DNA of 60,221 bases from Adlercreutzia sp. ZJ473 (GCF_013185065.1 NZ_JAAVTO010000010.1:1-60221); one strand, 5' to 3'. Positions 27,498 through 37,730 are shown, numbered from the stretch's first letter. Translations and numbers: made by a program. The notes: generated from the letters alone by a model not told the origin.

Positions 27498-28733
27498 ATG
27501 CCGGAATTCCAACGCATCGTCCTGGTCCACTACCACGAGATCGGCCTCAAGGGGCATAACCGCGCGAGCTTCGAGATGCGCCTTCTGCGCAACCTGGAGT
27601 CGCTGCTCGACGCGTTCCCCGTGGTGACCATCCACCGCATCGCCGGGCGCCTGCTCGTGTTCCTCAAGGAGGGCACGAGCCACGACACGGCGAACGCGTG
27701 CGCCGACGCCATCCTCGGCGTGCCGGGTGTGGCGCGCGTGTCGTGCGGCTTCAAGTGCGAGCGCGACCTCGACGTCATGGGGACGGCTGCGCGGGAGGCG
27801 CTCTCCGAGGCCGGCGGCTTCGAGAGCTTCAAGGTGAGCGCGCGGCGCAACCACACCGACTTCGCCATCGACTCCATGTGCATGAACCGCGAGATAGGCT
27901 CGGTTCTGTGCGAGGCGTTCCCCGAGAAGAAGGTGCGCATGAAGGACCCCGACGTCACGGTCGGCGTCGAGGTGGTGCAGAACGCCGCGTACGTGTACGC
28001 GCGCAGCGTGCGCGGCATCGGCGGGCTGCCCGTGGGGAGCTCGGGCGTGGTGGTGAGCCTCCTGTCCTCGGGCATCGACTCGCCGGTGGCCCTGTGGCGC
28101 ATGGCGCGGCGCGGCGCGGTGTGCGTCGGCGTGCACTTCTCGGGGCGCCCGCAGACCTCCGACGCCTCGGAGTTCCTCGTCGACGACATCGCGCGCGTGC
28201 TCGAGAAGACGGGCTGCATCGCGCGCGTGTACGTGGTGCCCTTCGGCGACTGCCAGCGCGAGATCTCCGTGCTCGCGCCGCCGTCGCTGCGCATCATCCT
28301 GTACCGCCGCCTCATGTTCAAGGTGGCCGAGCGCCTGGCGCGCCGCGAGCGCGCCGGGGCGCTCGTCACGGGGGAGAGCCTGGGACAGGTGGCCTCGCAG
28401 ACGCTCGACAACATCCGCGCCACCGACGCCGCGGTCGACCTGCCGGTGTTCCGCCCGCTCATCGGCACCGACAAGATCGAGATCATCGAGCAGGCTCAGC
28501 GCTTGGGCACCTTCGAGATCTCCTCGCAGGACGCGCCCGACTGCTGCACGCTGTTCATGCCGCGCGCCCCCGAGACGCATGCGAAGCTCGCCGACGTCGA
28601 GGCCGCCGAGGCGCAGCTGCCGATCGAGCAGTGGGTCGAGGAGCTTTCCGAGGCCGCCGAGGCGCACGACTACGCGTGCGCGGCCTACAAGCGCCGCAAG
28701 AAGGAGGCGTCAGCGCACGTCAGCTGCGCTTGA
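27498..28733 (+). CDS. thiI: tRNA 4-thiouridine synthetase ThiI
   Basis: ATP-dependent sulfur transfer to tRNA U8 and, in some species, thiazole synthesis. 411 aa from ATG 27498, which follows GCGAGGTG. The N-terminal ferredoxin-like and THUMP region (FQRIVLVHYHEIGLKGHNR...) leads to the PP-loop LLSSGIDSPVALWRMARRG (about residue 197). There is no C-terminal rhodanese domain, as in most Gram-positive forms. The Cys pair in DCCTLF near the C-terminus is noted. It stands apart from thiamine genes here, so tRNA modification is the likelier role. Confidence 0.93.
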   Translation: MPEFQRIVLVHYHEIGLKGHNRASFEMRLLRNLESLLDAFPVVTIHRIAGRLLVFLKEGTSHDTANACADAILGVPGVARVSCGFKCERDLDVMGTAAREALSEAGGFESFKVSARRNHTDFAIDSMCMNREIGSVLCEAFPEKKVRMKDPDVTVGVEVVQNAAYVYARSVRGIGGLPVGSSGVVVSLLSSGIDSPVALWRMARRGAVCVGVHFSGRPQTSDASEFLVDDIARVLEKTGCIARVYVVPFGDCQREISVLAPPSLRIILYRRLMFKVAERLARRERAGALVTGESLGQVASQTLDNIRATDAAVDLPVFRPLIGTDKIEIIEQAQRLGTFEISSQDAPDCCTLFMPRAPETHAKLADVEAAEAQLPIEQWVEELSEAAEAHDYACAAYKRRKKEASAHVSCA

Positions 28734-28791
28734 CGTATGGCTGACGCGTGAGGCGGCGACGCGGCCGGCGCGCTCGGCGCATGCGGCCGCG

Positions 28792-28956
28792 ATGCGGCAG
28801 GCGCGTCAGCTGCGCGCGGTCGTGGCGCGTCAAGTGCGCCAGATGCATGCGGCTGTGGTGCGGCACGTGCGTCAGCTGCGCGCAGCTGAAGCGCGAGCGA
28901 CGTGCGGTGTGCGTGCGGCCATGACGCGTCAGGCGCGCCTGGATCATGCCCGATGA
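28792..28956 (+). repeat. 33-bp imperfect tandem repeat (11-residue periodic ORF)
   Basis: From 28792 to the TGA at 28956 one frame encodes five 11-residue units: MRQARQLRAVV, ARQVRQMHAAV, VRHVRQLRAAE, ARATCGVRAAM and TRQARLDHAR. The last is one residue short. The period of 33 bp is seen at the DNA level too (repeated GCGTCAGCTGCGCGC-like blocks). No ribosome site is clear before the ATG at 28792. It may be a decayed minisatellite or a short Arg/Ala-rich peptide; I treat it as a repeat. Confidence 0.55.
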
Positions 28957-28982
28957 GCGGGGCCCTCACGCGAGGGCCCCGC
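28957..28982 (+). terminator. Hairpin before comEA
   Basis: A perfect 11-bp stem GCGGGGCCCTC / GAGGGCCCCGC with loop ACGC starts right after the repeat ORF stop. No U-tract follows. It may terminate thiI transcription. Confidence 0.55.
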
Positions 28983-29052
28983 CACGTTCCCGTCGTCCTT
29001 CTGCCCGACGGCGCCGCTACCCTGTCCTTGGGAGACGAGGGAAGGGGAGCGC

Positions 29053-29730
29053 ATGGGATTCCAGGACTCGGCTTACTCGTGGCGCGTGCGCCTGCATCTG
29101 GGAGGGACGAAGCCCGCGGTCATCGCGGGCGTTCTTGCGTCCGCACTGCTCATCGTGCTCTGCGTGGCTTTCGGCGCCCTTGGCGCAAGCGGCTCATCCT
29201 TCGAGATCGTCAAGGGCTCAGCGGACGCCTCAGCCTCCGAGATCGCCTCCTCTTCCTCGGCTGCCGCAGAGGAGGCGCCGCAGATCTGCGTGCACGTGGG
29301 CGGGTGCGTGGCGCACCCCGGCGTGTGCTACCTGCCCGCGGGGGCGCGCGTCACCGAGGCCGTCGAGGCGGCGGGCGGGTTCGCCGACGGCGCGGCGCAT
29401 GACGCGGTGAACCTCGCGCGCGTGCTCAGCGACGGTGAGCAGATCATCGTGCCCTCGGCTGACCAGGCGGCTGCTGCCGCGAGCCCGAGCGCCGATGCAG
29501 GGGGCGCAGGCGCCCCGCCCGCAAGCGCGGTGGGAGGGCGCGTCAACATCAACACGGCCGACGTGGCGCAGCTGGTGACGCTCGACGGCGTCGGCGAGGC
29601 CACGGCGCTCAAGATCGTCAAGGACCGCGAGGCGAACGGCCCCTTCAAGACCATCGAGGACCTCAAGCGCGTCTCCGGCATCGGCGACAAGAAGTTCGAG
29701 GGCCTCAAAGACCGCATATGCGTGGGGTAG
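29053..29730 (+). CDS. comEA: ComEA-type competence DNA-binding protein
   Basis: Membrane-anchored dsDNA receptor for natural transformation. 225 aa. One membrane segment lies at about residues 24-46 (VIAGVLASALLIVLCVAFGAL). A SLBB domain follows (CVHVGGCVAHPGVCYLPAGA, about 76-140). The C-terminal helix-hairpin-helix pair (VNINTADVAQLVTLDGVGEA, about 168-225) binds DNA. The ATG follows GGGGAGCG. The stop lies within the start of comEC, so the pair is coupled. Whether the host is competent is unknown. Confidence 0.92.
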   Translation: MGFQDSAYSWRVRLHLGGTKPAVIAGVLASALLIVLCVAFGALGASGSSFEIVKGSADASASEIASSSSAAAEEAPQICVHVGGCVAHPGVCYLPAGARVTEAVEAAGGFADGAAHDAVNLARVLSDGEQIIVPSADQAAAAASPSADAGGAGAPPASAVGGRVNINTADVAQLVTLDGVGEATALKIVKDREANGPFKTIEDLKRVSGIGDKKFEGLKDRICVG

Positions 29731-32183
29731 CGGACCGCGAGGCCCCCGAGCTGGGGGCGGCGGATCATGAGGCGCCCGGCTTGGGGGCTGCGGGTTTTGG
29801 GGCGGCCAGGCCGGGGGCGGCGGATCAGGCGGATCGCAAGGCGCCCAGATCGGAAGCAGCGGGTTGCGTGCCGCCCAGGCCGAGCATGCCGCCGCTGCTC
29901 GTGGTCGCGCTCGCGTTGTGGGCCGCCTGCGCGGGCGCCTACACGCTGCTCGGCTCGCTTCCGAAGCCGGCGGCGGGTGCCTTCGGCGTGGCGGGCGCCG
30001 CGTTCTCCGCCGTCTGCGGCGTGCTTCTGGCGCGTCGGCGTCGGGCGGCGATATGGTGCGTCCTGCTCGGGCTCTGCCTGGGCGCCTGCTGCGCCGGATG
30101 CGGCGCGTACGCCGTGCGGGCTGCGTCCGAGCCTCTCGTCGGAAATGCGCGCACGTGGACGTTCACGCTGGCCGAGGACGCGCGCTCGGGCTCCTTCGGC
30201 GCGCAGGCGCTCGCGTGGGCGCAGGATGGTGCGGGCGCGCGCGTGAAGGTGAGCCTCATGCTCGGCGAGGATGCCGGGATGCTCCTCTCCGGCAGCAGGC
30301 TCGAGGCCACGTGCGCCCTCGAGGAGGCTCCCGAGGAGCGCCAGGCCTTCCTCTGGGGCGAGGGCGCGTGCGCCACGGCGCGCGCGAGGTCGCCTCGGAT
30401 GCTCGAGGACAGAGGTCCGCTCGCGCCCGTCCGCGCCCTGCGCATGCAGGCCATCGGGGCGCTCGGGGCCTACGGCGGCGCGCAGGCGGGCATCCTGCAG
30501 GCGCTCGCGTGCGGGTACCGCGGCACCGTCAGGGACTCAGGCGCCTACGCGCGCTACCAGGCGGCAGGGCTCGCGCATCTGGTGGCGGTGTCGGGCGCGC
30601 ACCTCTCCCTCGTCGTCGCCCTGCTCGGATGGGTGCTCGGCGCGCTGCATGCGCCCCGCCCTGCGCGCCTGGCGCTGAGCGCGGGCGTGGTGGGCGCCTA
30701 CCTCGTGCTCGCGGGCGTGCCGCTCTCAGCGGTGCGCGCCGCGGCCATGGTGCTGCTCGCCCTCGTCGCGCCCGCGGCAGGGCGGCGCGCCTCCTCGCTC
30801 AACGCGCTCGCGCTGAGCATCATGGCCTTCGTCGCGCTCGACCCCTCCGCGTCTGTCTCGGCGTCGCTCTTCCTCTCGGCGGGCTCCGTGCTCGGCATCG
30901 TGCTCTTCGCGGGGCTCTTCCGCTCGTGGCTCGCCCCGCTTCCGCGCGCCCTGCAGGGCGCGCTCGCGCAGCCCCTGGCGCTCACCGCGGCGTCGAACCT
31001 GGTCGCGCAGCCCTTCTCAGCGGCGCTCTTCGCACAGCTTCCCCTCGTCGGGCTCGCGGCCAACGTGCTCGCGGCACCGCTCTTCACGCTCGGCTGCGTG
31101 GCGAGCCTCATCGCGGGCGTCGTCTCGTGCGCGTTTCCCGCGGCGGCGCCCCTCGCCGTCGAGGCGGCGGGCGCGGCGTGCCTGCCGCTCGAGGCGCTCG
31201 TAGCCCTCCTGGCGCGCCTGCCCTACGCCTGCGTCGCCGTGGACCTCTCCCTGGCGCCTGCCGTCATGCTCTCGGCGGCGGCGTGCGCGACGCTCTGGAT
31301 CGCCTGGCCCCAGCCGCGCCTGCGCGTGCTTGCCGCAGGCGGCGGCGTCCTCGCCGCCGCGCTCGCGCTCATGCTGATGGTAGCGCCCTCCTTCCGCGGC
31401 GACGAGATCATCATGCTCGACGTCGGCCAGGGCGACGCCTTCGTCGTGCGCAGCGGCGGCGCGTCCGTGCTCGTGGACACGGGGAACCAGGACGCGCTCC
31501 TGCGCAGGGCGCTCGGGCGCAACGGGGTCTACGGCGTCGACGCGCTCATCGTGTCGCACGCCGACGACGACCACTGCGGCAGCATGGGAGTGCTCGAGGG
31601 CGTCGCGCACACGAGGCGCGTGTGCGTCGCCGCGGGCGTGCTCACGTGCCCCTGCGCTTCCTGCGAGCGCCTGCGCCTGCAGGCGGAGCGCCTCGCAGGC
31701 GCGCAGGGCGTGTGCGGCATGGAGCCGGGAGACGCCTTGGAGGTGGGGAGGTTCACGCTCAAGGCCGTCTGGCCGCATGCGTTCGCCGACGAGGGCGGCA
31801 ACGCCGACAGCCTCTGCGTGCTCGCCTCGCTCGACGCCGACGGGGACGGCGCGGCTGACTGGACGGCGCTCTTCTGCGGCGACGCCGAGTCCGAGCAAGT
31901 GGAGCGCATCGTGGACGAGCAGGGCCTGCGCGGCGTCGACGTCCTCAAGGTGGGCCACCACGGCGCCCGCGTCGCGCTCACCGAGAAGCTCGCCGCCTCG
32001 CTCGCCCCGCGCGTGGCGCTCATCAGCTGCGGCGCCCGCAACCGCTACGGCCATCCGAGCGAGGAGGCCCTCACGCGCCTTGGGGCCGCAGGCGCGCGCA
32101 TCATCAGGACCGACCAGACGGGTGACGCCCGGCTCTCCTTCGCCAAGGGCTCCCTCCGCATCACCACCGAGCGCCCTGGATGA
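29718..32183 (+). CDS. comEC: ComEC/Rec2 DNA-uptake channel protein
   Basis: Polytopic membrane channel for ssDNA uptake; 821 aa. After a low-complexity N-terminal lead of about 56 residues rich in Ala/Gly/Pro/Glu come membrane helices and the DUF4131 region. The competence domain (GLAHLVAVSGAHLSLVVALL onwards) has many helices. A C-terminal metallo-beta-lactamase-like domain carries LDVGQGDAFVVRSG, SHADDDHCGSM and VGHHGARVALTEKL. ATG at 29718 overlaps comEA by 13 bp. An internal ATG near 29885 would give a more standard start, so the lead may not be translated. Confidence 0.92.
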   Translation: MRGVADREAPELGAADHEAPGLGAAGFGAARPGAADQADRKAPRSEAAGCVPPRPSMPPLLVVALALWAACAGAYTLLGSLPKPAAGAFGVAGAAFSAVCGVLLARRRRAAIWCVLLGLCLGACCAGCGAYAVRAASEPLVGNARTWTFTLAEDARSGSFGAQALAWAQDGAGARVKVSLMLGEDAGMLLSGSRLEATCALEEAPEERQAFLWGEGACATARARSPRMLEDRGPLAPVRALRMQAIGALGAYGGAQAGILQALACGYRGTVRDSGAYARYQAAGLAHLVAVSGAHLSLVVALLGWVLGALHAPRPARLALSAGVVGAYLVLAGVPLSAVRAAAMVLLALVAPAAGRRASSLNALALSIMAFVALDPSASVSASLFLSAGSVLGIVLFAGLFRSWLAPLPRALQGALAQPLALTAASNLVAQPFSAALFAQLPLVGLAANVLAAPLFTLGCVASLIAGVVSCAFPAAAPLAVEAAGAACLPLEALVALLARLPYACVAVDLSLAPAVMLSAAACATLWIAWPQPRLRVLAAGGGVLAAALALMLMVAPSFRGDEIIMLDVGQGDAFVVRSGGASVLVDTGNQDALLRRALGRNGVYGVDALIVSHADDDHCGSMGVLEGVAHTRRVCVAAGVLTCPCASCERLRLQAERLAGAQGVCGMEPGDALEVGRFTLKAVWPHAFADEGGNADSLCVLASLDADGDGAADWTALFCGDAESEQVERIVDEQGLRGVDVLKVGHHGARVALTEKLAASLAPRVALISCGARNRYGHPSEEALTRLGAAGARIIRTDQTGDARLSFAKGSLRITTERPG

Positions 32184-32191
32184 GAAGCGGT

Positions 32192-32229
32192 GAGGCTCGG
32201 CTCGCTTCCCGCGGCAAGAGCCGAGCCTC
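32192..32229 (+). terminator. Terminator-like hairpin after comEC
   Basis: An 11-bp perfect stem GAGGCTCGGCT / AGCCGAGCCTC with a 16-base loop starts 9 bases after the comEC stop. No U-tract. A -10-like TACAAT at 32296-32301 downstream may start holA, but only 8 bases upstream of its ATG, which would make a nearly leaderless mRNA. Confidence 0.5.
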
Positions 32230-32308
32230 TGCCGCCCCGTTCGCCACCTCTCAGGTTCCTCGCCGTTGTCCTGCGGGACGGCGCCGCGCTTCGGGTACAA
32301 TGGGATGC

Positions 32309-33277
32309 ATGACAACCCCGAAGAACACCGAGCTGCTCCCCGCCTACCTGGTGGTGGGGGAGGACGCGCTGAAGCGCGCGGCGGTGCTCGCGCGCCTGCG
32401 CACGCGCATGGAGGCGTACGGCGACCTCTCCTTCAACTCCGAGGACCTCAACGGCGAGGCGGTCGCGGGCGCCGACGTCGTCACGGCGTGCAACACCATG
32501 CCCTTCGCCAGCGAGAAGCGCCTCGTCTACGTGCGCAACGCCGACAAGCTCAAGAAGGCCGACTCCGAGGCGGTGGTGGCCTACCTCAAGGCGCCGAGCC
32601 CCACCACGGTGCTCGCGATGGAGGCCGAGAAGCTCGCGAGGAACACGCGCCTGTACAAGGCGGTCGCCGCAGTCGGCAAGAGCGCGGTCATCGACTGCAC
32701 GCCGCCGAAGCGCTACGAGCTGCCGCGCCAGGTGCGCGCCATGGCCACCGCGCACGGCGTCACCTTCACCGAGGGCGCCGCCTCGAAGCTCGTTGAGCTC
32801 GTCGGCGAGAACACGGTGCACCTCGACAACGAGATCAAGAAGATCGCGCTGGCGCACCGCGGCCGCGACGCCGTCAACGAGAACGAGGTGATCTCGCTCG
32901 TCGCGCGCACAGCCGAGGTGAAGCCGTGGGAGCTCGTCGACGCGTTCGCGGCGCGCGACCTCAAGAAGTGCCTGCGCTACCTGCAGATGATGGAGTCGGC
33001 GTCGCCCCACGCGCTCATCACCATGTGCGTGAACCGCACGCGCGAGCTCCTCTGCGCGCAGTCGCTCATGCGCCGTGGCTCGGTGGCGCAGCTTCCCCAC
33101 GCGCTCGGCATGCCAGACTGGAAGTGCAAGCACCATGCCACGTGGGCGCGCCAGTTCACCTCATCCGAGCTGCGCCGCGCCATCTGCACCGCCCGCGACA
33201 CCGAGCGCGCCATGAAGAGCGGCGCCGACCCGGACGCGGCCTTCTGCGACTGGCTCGTCGCCACCCTCAAGCGCTAG
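32309..33277 (+). CDS. holA: DNA polymerase III delta subunit
   Basis: Clamp-loader wrench subunit that opens the beta clamp. 322 aa from ATG 32309; the longer frame to 32180 reads through the comEC terminator and is rejected. The N-terminal LLPAYLVVGEDALKRAAVLARLR, the central LVELVGENTVHLDNEIKKIAL and the C-terminal helical collar are the usual layout. Its place between comEC and the rpsT gene is typical of Gram-positive genomes, which raises confidence. Confidence 0.92.
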   Translation: MTTPKNTELLPAYLVVGEDALKRAAVLARLRTRMEAYGDLSFNSEDLNGEAVAGADVVTACNTMPFASEKRLVYVRNADKLKKADSEAVVAYLKAPSPTTVLAMEAEKLARNTRLYKAVAAVGKSAVIDCTPPKRYELPRQVRAMATAHGVTFTEGAASKLVELVGENTVHLDNEIKKIALAHRGRDAVNENEVISLVARTAEVKPWELVDAFAARDLKKCLRYLQMMESASPHALITMCVNRTRELLCAQSLMRRGSVAQLPHALGMPDWKCKHHATWARQFTSSELRRAICTARDTERAMKSGADPDAAFCDWLVATLKR

Positions 33278-33320
33278 GCGGCAGCTTGCGAGCGCGTTTG
33301 CGCCGCATGCCCCTCCGCAC

Positions 33321-33359
33321 GCCATCCCACGCGCCCAAGTGCGCCATCCCACGCGCCCA
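33321..33359. repeat. Short direct repeat after holA
   Basis: GCCATCCCACGCGCCCA occurs at 33321-33337 and again at 33343-33359 (period 22). No function is evident. Confidence 0.6.
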
Positions 33360-33402
33360 CCTGCATGAGCGCCCCTCGCTCGCATGCGCTCCCCAAACGA
33401 AA

Positions 33403-33433
33403 CAGGGCCCGCGACTCATGGTCGCGGGCCCTG
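33403..33433 (-). terminator. Terminator for rpsT (possibly bidirectional with holA)
   Basis: A perfect 13-bp stem CAGGGCCCGCGAC / GTCGCGGGCCCTG with loop TCATG. Read on the minus strand it is followed by TTTCGTTT, fitting an intrinsic terminator 43 bases after the rpsT stop. Confidence 0.8.
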
Positions 33434-33475
33434 CGTCAACCTTGCTGCGGGCGCGTGCCGCTCGGCGCGATGAAG

Positions 33476-33976
33476 CTACTCAGCCGCTTCCTCAGCCTCG
33501 GCGGCCTCGGCCTTGGCAGCCTCCTCGGCCTCCTTGGCCTTGCGGGCCTCGGCAGCCTTGACGGCCTTCATGTGGGCCTCGCGGCGCTTCGCCTTCTCGG
33601 CGGAAGCGGCGGCCATGGCCTCCTTGCGGGCGGCCTTCGCGGCGGCCTTCTTGCTGCCCGTCTTCTCCTGCTTCTTGGGCTCGGGCTTCACGTAGGCAGC
33701 GCGGTCGGCGTCGGTCACGATGGTGTTGGCGAGCGCCATGATGCCGCTCTTGCGGTTCGCGGCCTGGTTCTTGTGGATGACGCCCTTGGAGACGGCCTTG
33801 TCCATGAGGCGGCAGGCGGCCAGCGCGCGGGCGTACGCCTCGGCGCCGTTGCCCTCGGCCACGGCGTCCTTGACGTGGCGGGTGGCCGTCTTCAGCTCGG
33901 CCTTGACGGCGCGGTTGCGCATGCGCGCCTTCTCGTTGGTGATGATGCGCTTCTTCTGCGACTTGATGTTCGCCAT
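33476..33976 (-). CDS. rpsT: Ribosomal protein S20 with long C-terminal extension
   Basis: Primary 16S rRNA-binding protein. Residues 1-87 are a canonical S20: [19 protein letters not shown], then [20 protein letters not shown] and [20 protein letters not shown]. Beyond the usual end there are about 75 more residues, almost entirely Ala, Lys, Glu and Arg ([16 protein letters not shown], ending [11 protein letters not shown]). The total of 166 aa is nearly twice the family norm. No frameshift explains it; codon use is uniform. The ATG follows AAGGAGGATCG. It is transcribed against holA and away from lepA. Confidence 0.93.
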   Translation of the reverse strand: MANIKSQKKRIITNEKARMRNRAVKAELKTATRHVKDAVAEGNGAEAYARALAACRLMDKAVSKGVIHKNQAANRKSGIMALANTIVTDADRAAYVKPEPKKQEKTGSKKAAAKAARKEAMAAASAEKAKRREAHMKAVKAAEARKAKEAEEAAKAEAAEAEEAAE

Positions 33977-34413
33977 TTCGATCCTCCTTGTGAATCAACG
34001 CGTTGAGCAGGTGGTCAGCGACCAGGCGCATCAGCGCTGCAGGAGGTGGGTGCACGTGAAGATTCAGGGGCAGGATGCCAACGGGCGCGCGAAGAGGCGC
34101 GCAAGGGCACGCTCGCTCAGAGAGAGGGAGCGTGCTCAAGGCAGGCGGGATTTTCTGCCTTGCGACCGTTTGGTCATCCAGCGACTCGAATCCTCATGTG
34201 CAGCCACGTCTGCGGATGGGGCACGCCTCGGCATGCCCGCACGTATCGCTGAATACGCAAGGCAGTAGAATACCAGAGAAATTGCGCGCAGGCACGAAGA
34301 ATGTGAAAAAAATCGCGCATGTCACGATACAATAGCGTCTCGACTGACATAAGAGACAGGCGAGGCGCGCAGCCAGCCCGCGCCTACATGAGGAACACGC
34401 CAGAGGAAGATAC
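33977..34413. promoter_or_regulatory. Divergent region between rpsT and lepA
   Basis: 437 bases without a gene. Two 8-bp hairpins lie on the rpsT side: GCACGCTC/GAGCGTGC (34107-34135) and CAAGGCAG/CTGCCTTG (34137-34162); they could be part of the rpsT leader. An AT-richer segment (34255-34335) holds TACAAT at 34328-34333, a -10 candidate for lepA without a clear -35. The lepA leader would be about 75 bases. Confidence 0.45.
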
Positions 34414-36222
<1,809 letters not shown>

Positions 36223-36267
36223 CCTGCGAGCTGGCGCCGCCCGCTGGCGGCTTGAGCAGTCCCGGGA

Positions 36268-36391
36268 GGCGCGGCGGGAGCCCGGGCAGAGCTCAGTCGC
36301 TCGGACAGTCCTGCTCGCACGGAAGCGCCGCCGGCGCTTCCGGCTCGTGCGGAACTCGCTTGGTGAGCACCGCCCGGGCTCCCGCCGCGCC
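36268..36391 (+). repeat. Dispersed structured repeat, copy 3
   Basis: Between lepA and the convergent reductase gene. Outer stem: perfect 20-bp inverted repeat GGCGCGGCGGGAGCCCGGGC (36268-36287) with its complement (36372-36391). A 3x3 internal gap AGA/ACC, then GCTCA/TGAGC, the invariant core and the inner hairpin GGAAGCGCC-GCC-GGCGCTTCC (36321-36341). The core differs from copy 4 only in the hairpin loop. Confidence 0.88.
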
Positions 36392-36414
36392 CTGCGAGGG
36401 GATACGGTTTCGCG

Positions 36415-37056
36415 CTAGGCGAGGTCGTCCCTCACGAAGTTCGTCATCACCTTCGGCTCGATCTCGGGCGGCGTGATGCCGGCCTCGCGCGCCGCGGCGA
36501 GGCTCTTCAGCATCCAGGCCATGTTGCGGCCGAGCTGGCGCATGGTGTGCAGGCCCTCGCCGTCGCGCTCCGCCTCGCCGGGGGTGCGCCCGTAGGCGAG
36601 GCCCCAGTAGGTGCTCGAGATCACCGGCATGCAGTTGATCTGGAAGTACTTGTTGATCTGGTCGGCCGCCTCCACGGCGCCGGCGCGCCGCGCCACGCCC
36701 ACGCCCGCGGCCGGCTTGAAGCGCAGGAGCGACCCGCCGGCGTAGAACATGCGGTCGAGCAGCGCGATGAGCGAGCCCGCGGCCCCCGCGTAGTACACGG
36801 GCGAGCCGACGATGATGCCGTCAGCCGCCGCGGCCTTCCCGATGAGCTCGTTGCAGCAGTCGTCGTCGAACGCGCAGCGGCTCTCCCCGCTGCGCGCGCA
36901 GGCGCCGCAGGCGATGCAGCCGCGGACCGGCTTGCTGCCGATCCAGGCGATCTCGGCCTCGACGCCCTCGGCGCGCAGCGCGGCGGCCGCCTCCTCGAGC
37001 GCGCGGTTCGTGTTGCCTTCCCGGCGCGGGCTTCCGTTGATGAGCAGGACCTTCAT
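36415..37056 (-). CDS. Flavodoxin-like NAD(P)H-dependent oxidoreductase (FMN reductase family)
   Basis: 213 aa from the ATG at 37056 (complement), preceded by GAGGAGACGC. The N-terminal MKVLLINGSPRREGNTNRAL is the FMN phosphate-binding loop of the flavodoxin fold. GIIVGSPVYYAGAAGSLIALLDR is the second FMN contact. A Cys-rich insert CIACGACARSGESRCAFDDDC (six to seven Cys region, about 56-77) is typical of the iron-sulfur-flavoprotein-like subgroup and may bind a cluster. Cytoplasmic. Substrate unknown. It stands alone, convergent with lepA. Confidence 0.88.
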   Translation of the reverse strand: MKVLLINGSPRREGNTNRALEEAAAALRAEGVEAEIAWIGSKPVRGCIACGACARSGESRCAFDDDCCNELIGKAAAADGIIVGSPVYYAGAAGSLIALLDRMFYAGGSLLRFKPAAGVGVARRAGAVEAADQINKYFQINCMPVISSTYWGLAYGRTPGEAERDGEGLHTMRQLGRNMAWMLKSLAAAREAGITPPEIEPKVMTNFVRDDLA

Positions 37057-37244
37057 GCGTCTCCTCGTCTCTCGTCGCTGTTTCGTCCAAGCCCATTGTA
37101 GCGCTTGCGCAGCAAACTTGGGATGCTGCTCCTGCTCTTTCAGCGCTGTCGAGCGCGACACGCTCCTGATAGCCGCACGTGTGAGGCGACGACGGCATCC
37201 CGCAGGTGATTTGGACGTTAAGAAGGCAAGACAGCGGCTTCGCC

Positions 37245-37697
37245 CTAGGCGAGCGCCGCCTTTTTGGGGCGGCCAGCGCTGCGGGGGCTGTTGAAGTAGT
37301 CCATCACGTCGGAGGTTGACACCAGGCGGGCGCTGCCCACCTTCTCGGCGCCGAGGATGCCGTCGCGGATCAAGGCGTGGATCCGCGCGGTGCTGATGCC
37401 GAGCGCGTCAGCGGCCTCCTGCACGGTCATGGTCGGGACATCAGGCTCGTCTGCGCTGCACTCGACGGCCACGGCGATAACGCGTCCGCCCTCCGGCGCC
37501 TCGTGGTCCATGCGGGGCTCGGGCAGCGCGCGGCCTTCCCTCAGCGCTTGGGAGATCCACAGCGCGAGGAGGTCCTGCGCCATGAAGGCCGCGTCGAACA
37601 GGTCGGCGCCCTGGGTGCAGATGCCCAGATCAGGGAACTCCGCCTCCCACCCGCCGCTCCACGGCGTAACTACGGCCTCGTAGAGGTACTTTTTCAT
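37245..37697 (-). CDS. hicB: HicB-like antitoxin fused to an excisionase-type HTH
   Basis: 150 aa. Residues 1-70 have the HicB fold pattern (YLYEAVVTPWSGGWEAEFPDLGICTQGADLFDAAFMAQD), a degraded RNase H-like domain. Residues about 90-135 form a helix-turn-helix of the excisionase/MerR type (TVQEAADALGISTARIHALI, then VSTSDVMDYF), the likely DNA-binding part. It neutralises HicA and represses the operon. The gene follows hicA by 33 bp; the order toxin-antitoxin is typical for hicAB. The ATG follows GGAAGGAT. Confidence 0.85.
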   Translation of the reverse strand: MKKYLYEAVVTPWSGGWEAEFPDLGICTQGADLFDAAFMAQDLLALWISQALREGRALPEPRMDHEAPEGGRVIAVAVECSADEPDVPTMTVQEAADALGISTARIHALIRDGILGAEKVGSARLVSTSDVMDYFNSPRSAGRPKKAALA

Positions 37698-37730
37698 GGC
37701 GTATCCTTCCTTTCGCGAAGGGGAGGGCCG

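Noticed and set aside
28579-28956. A 125-aa plus-strand protein overlapping the thiI 3' end
   Set aside because: The first half is a shadow of thiI; only the tandem repeat part from 28792 is distinctive, and it lacks a ribosome site.
33321-33359. Direct repeat after holA as a protein-binding iteron
   Set aside because: Only two units and no replication gene or AT-rich melting region nearby.
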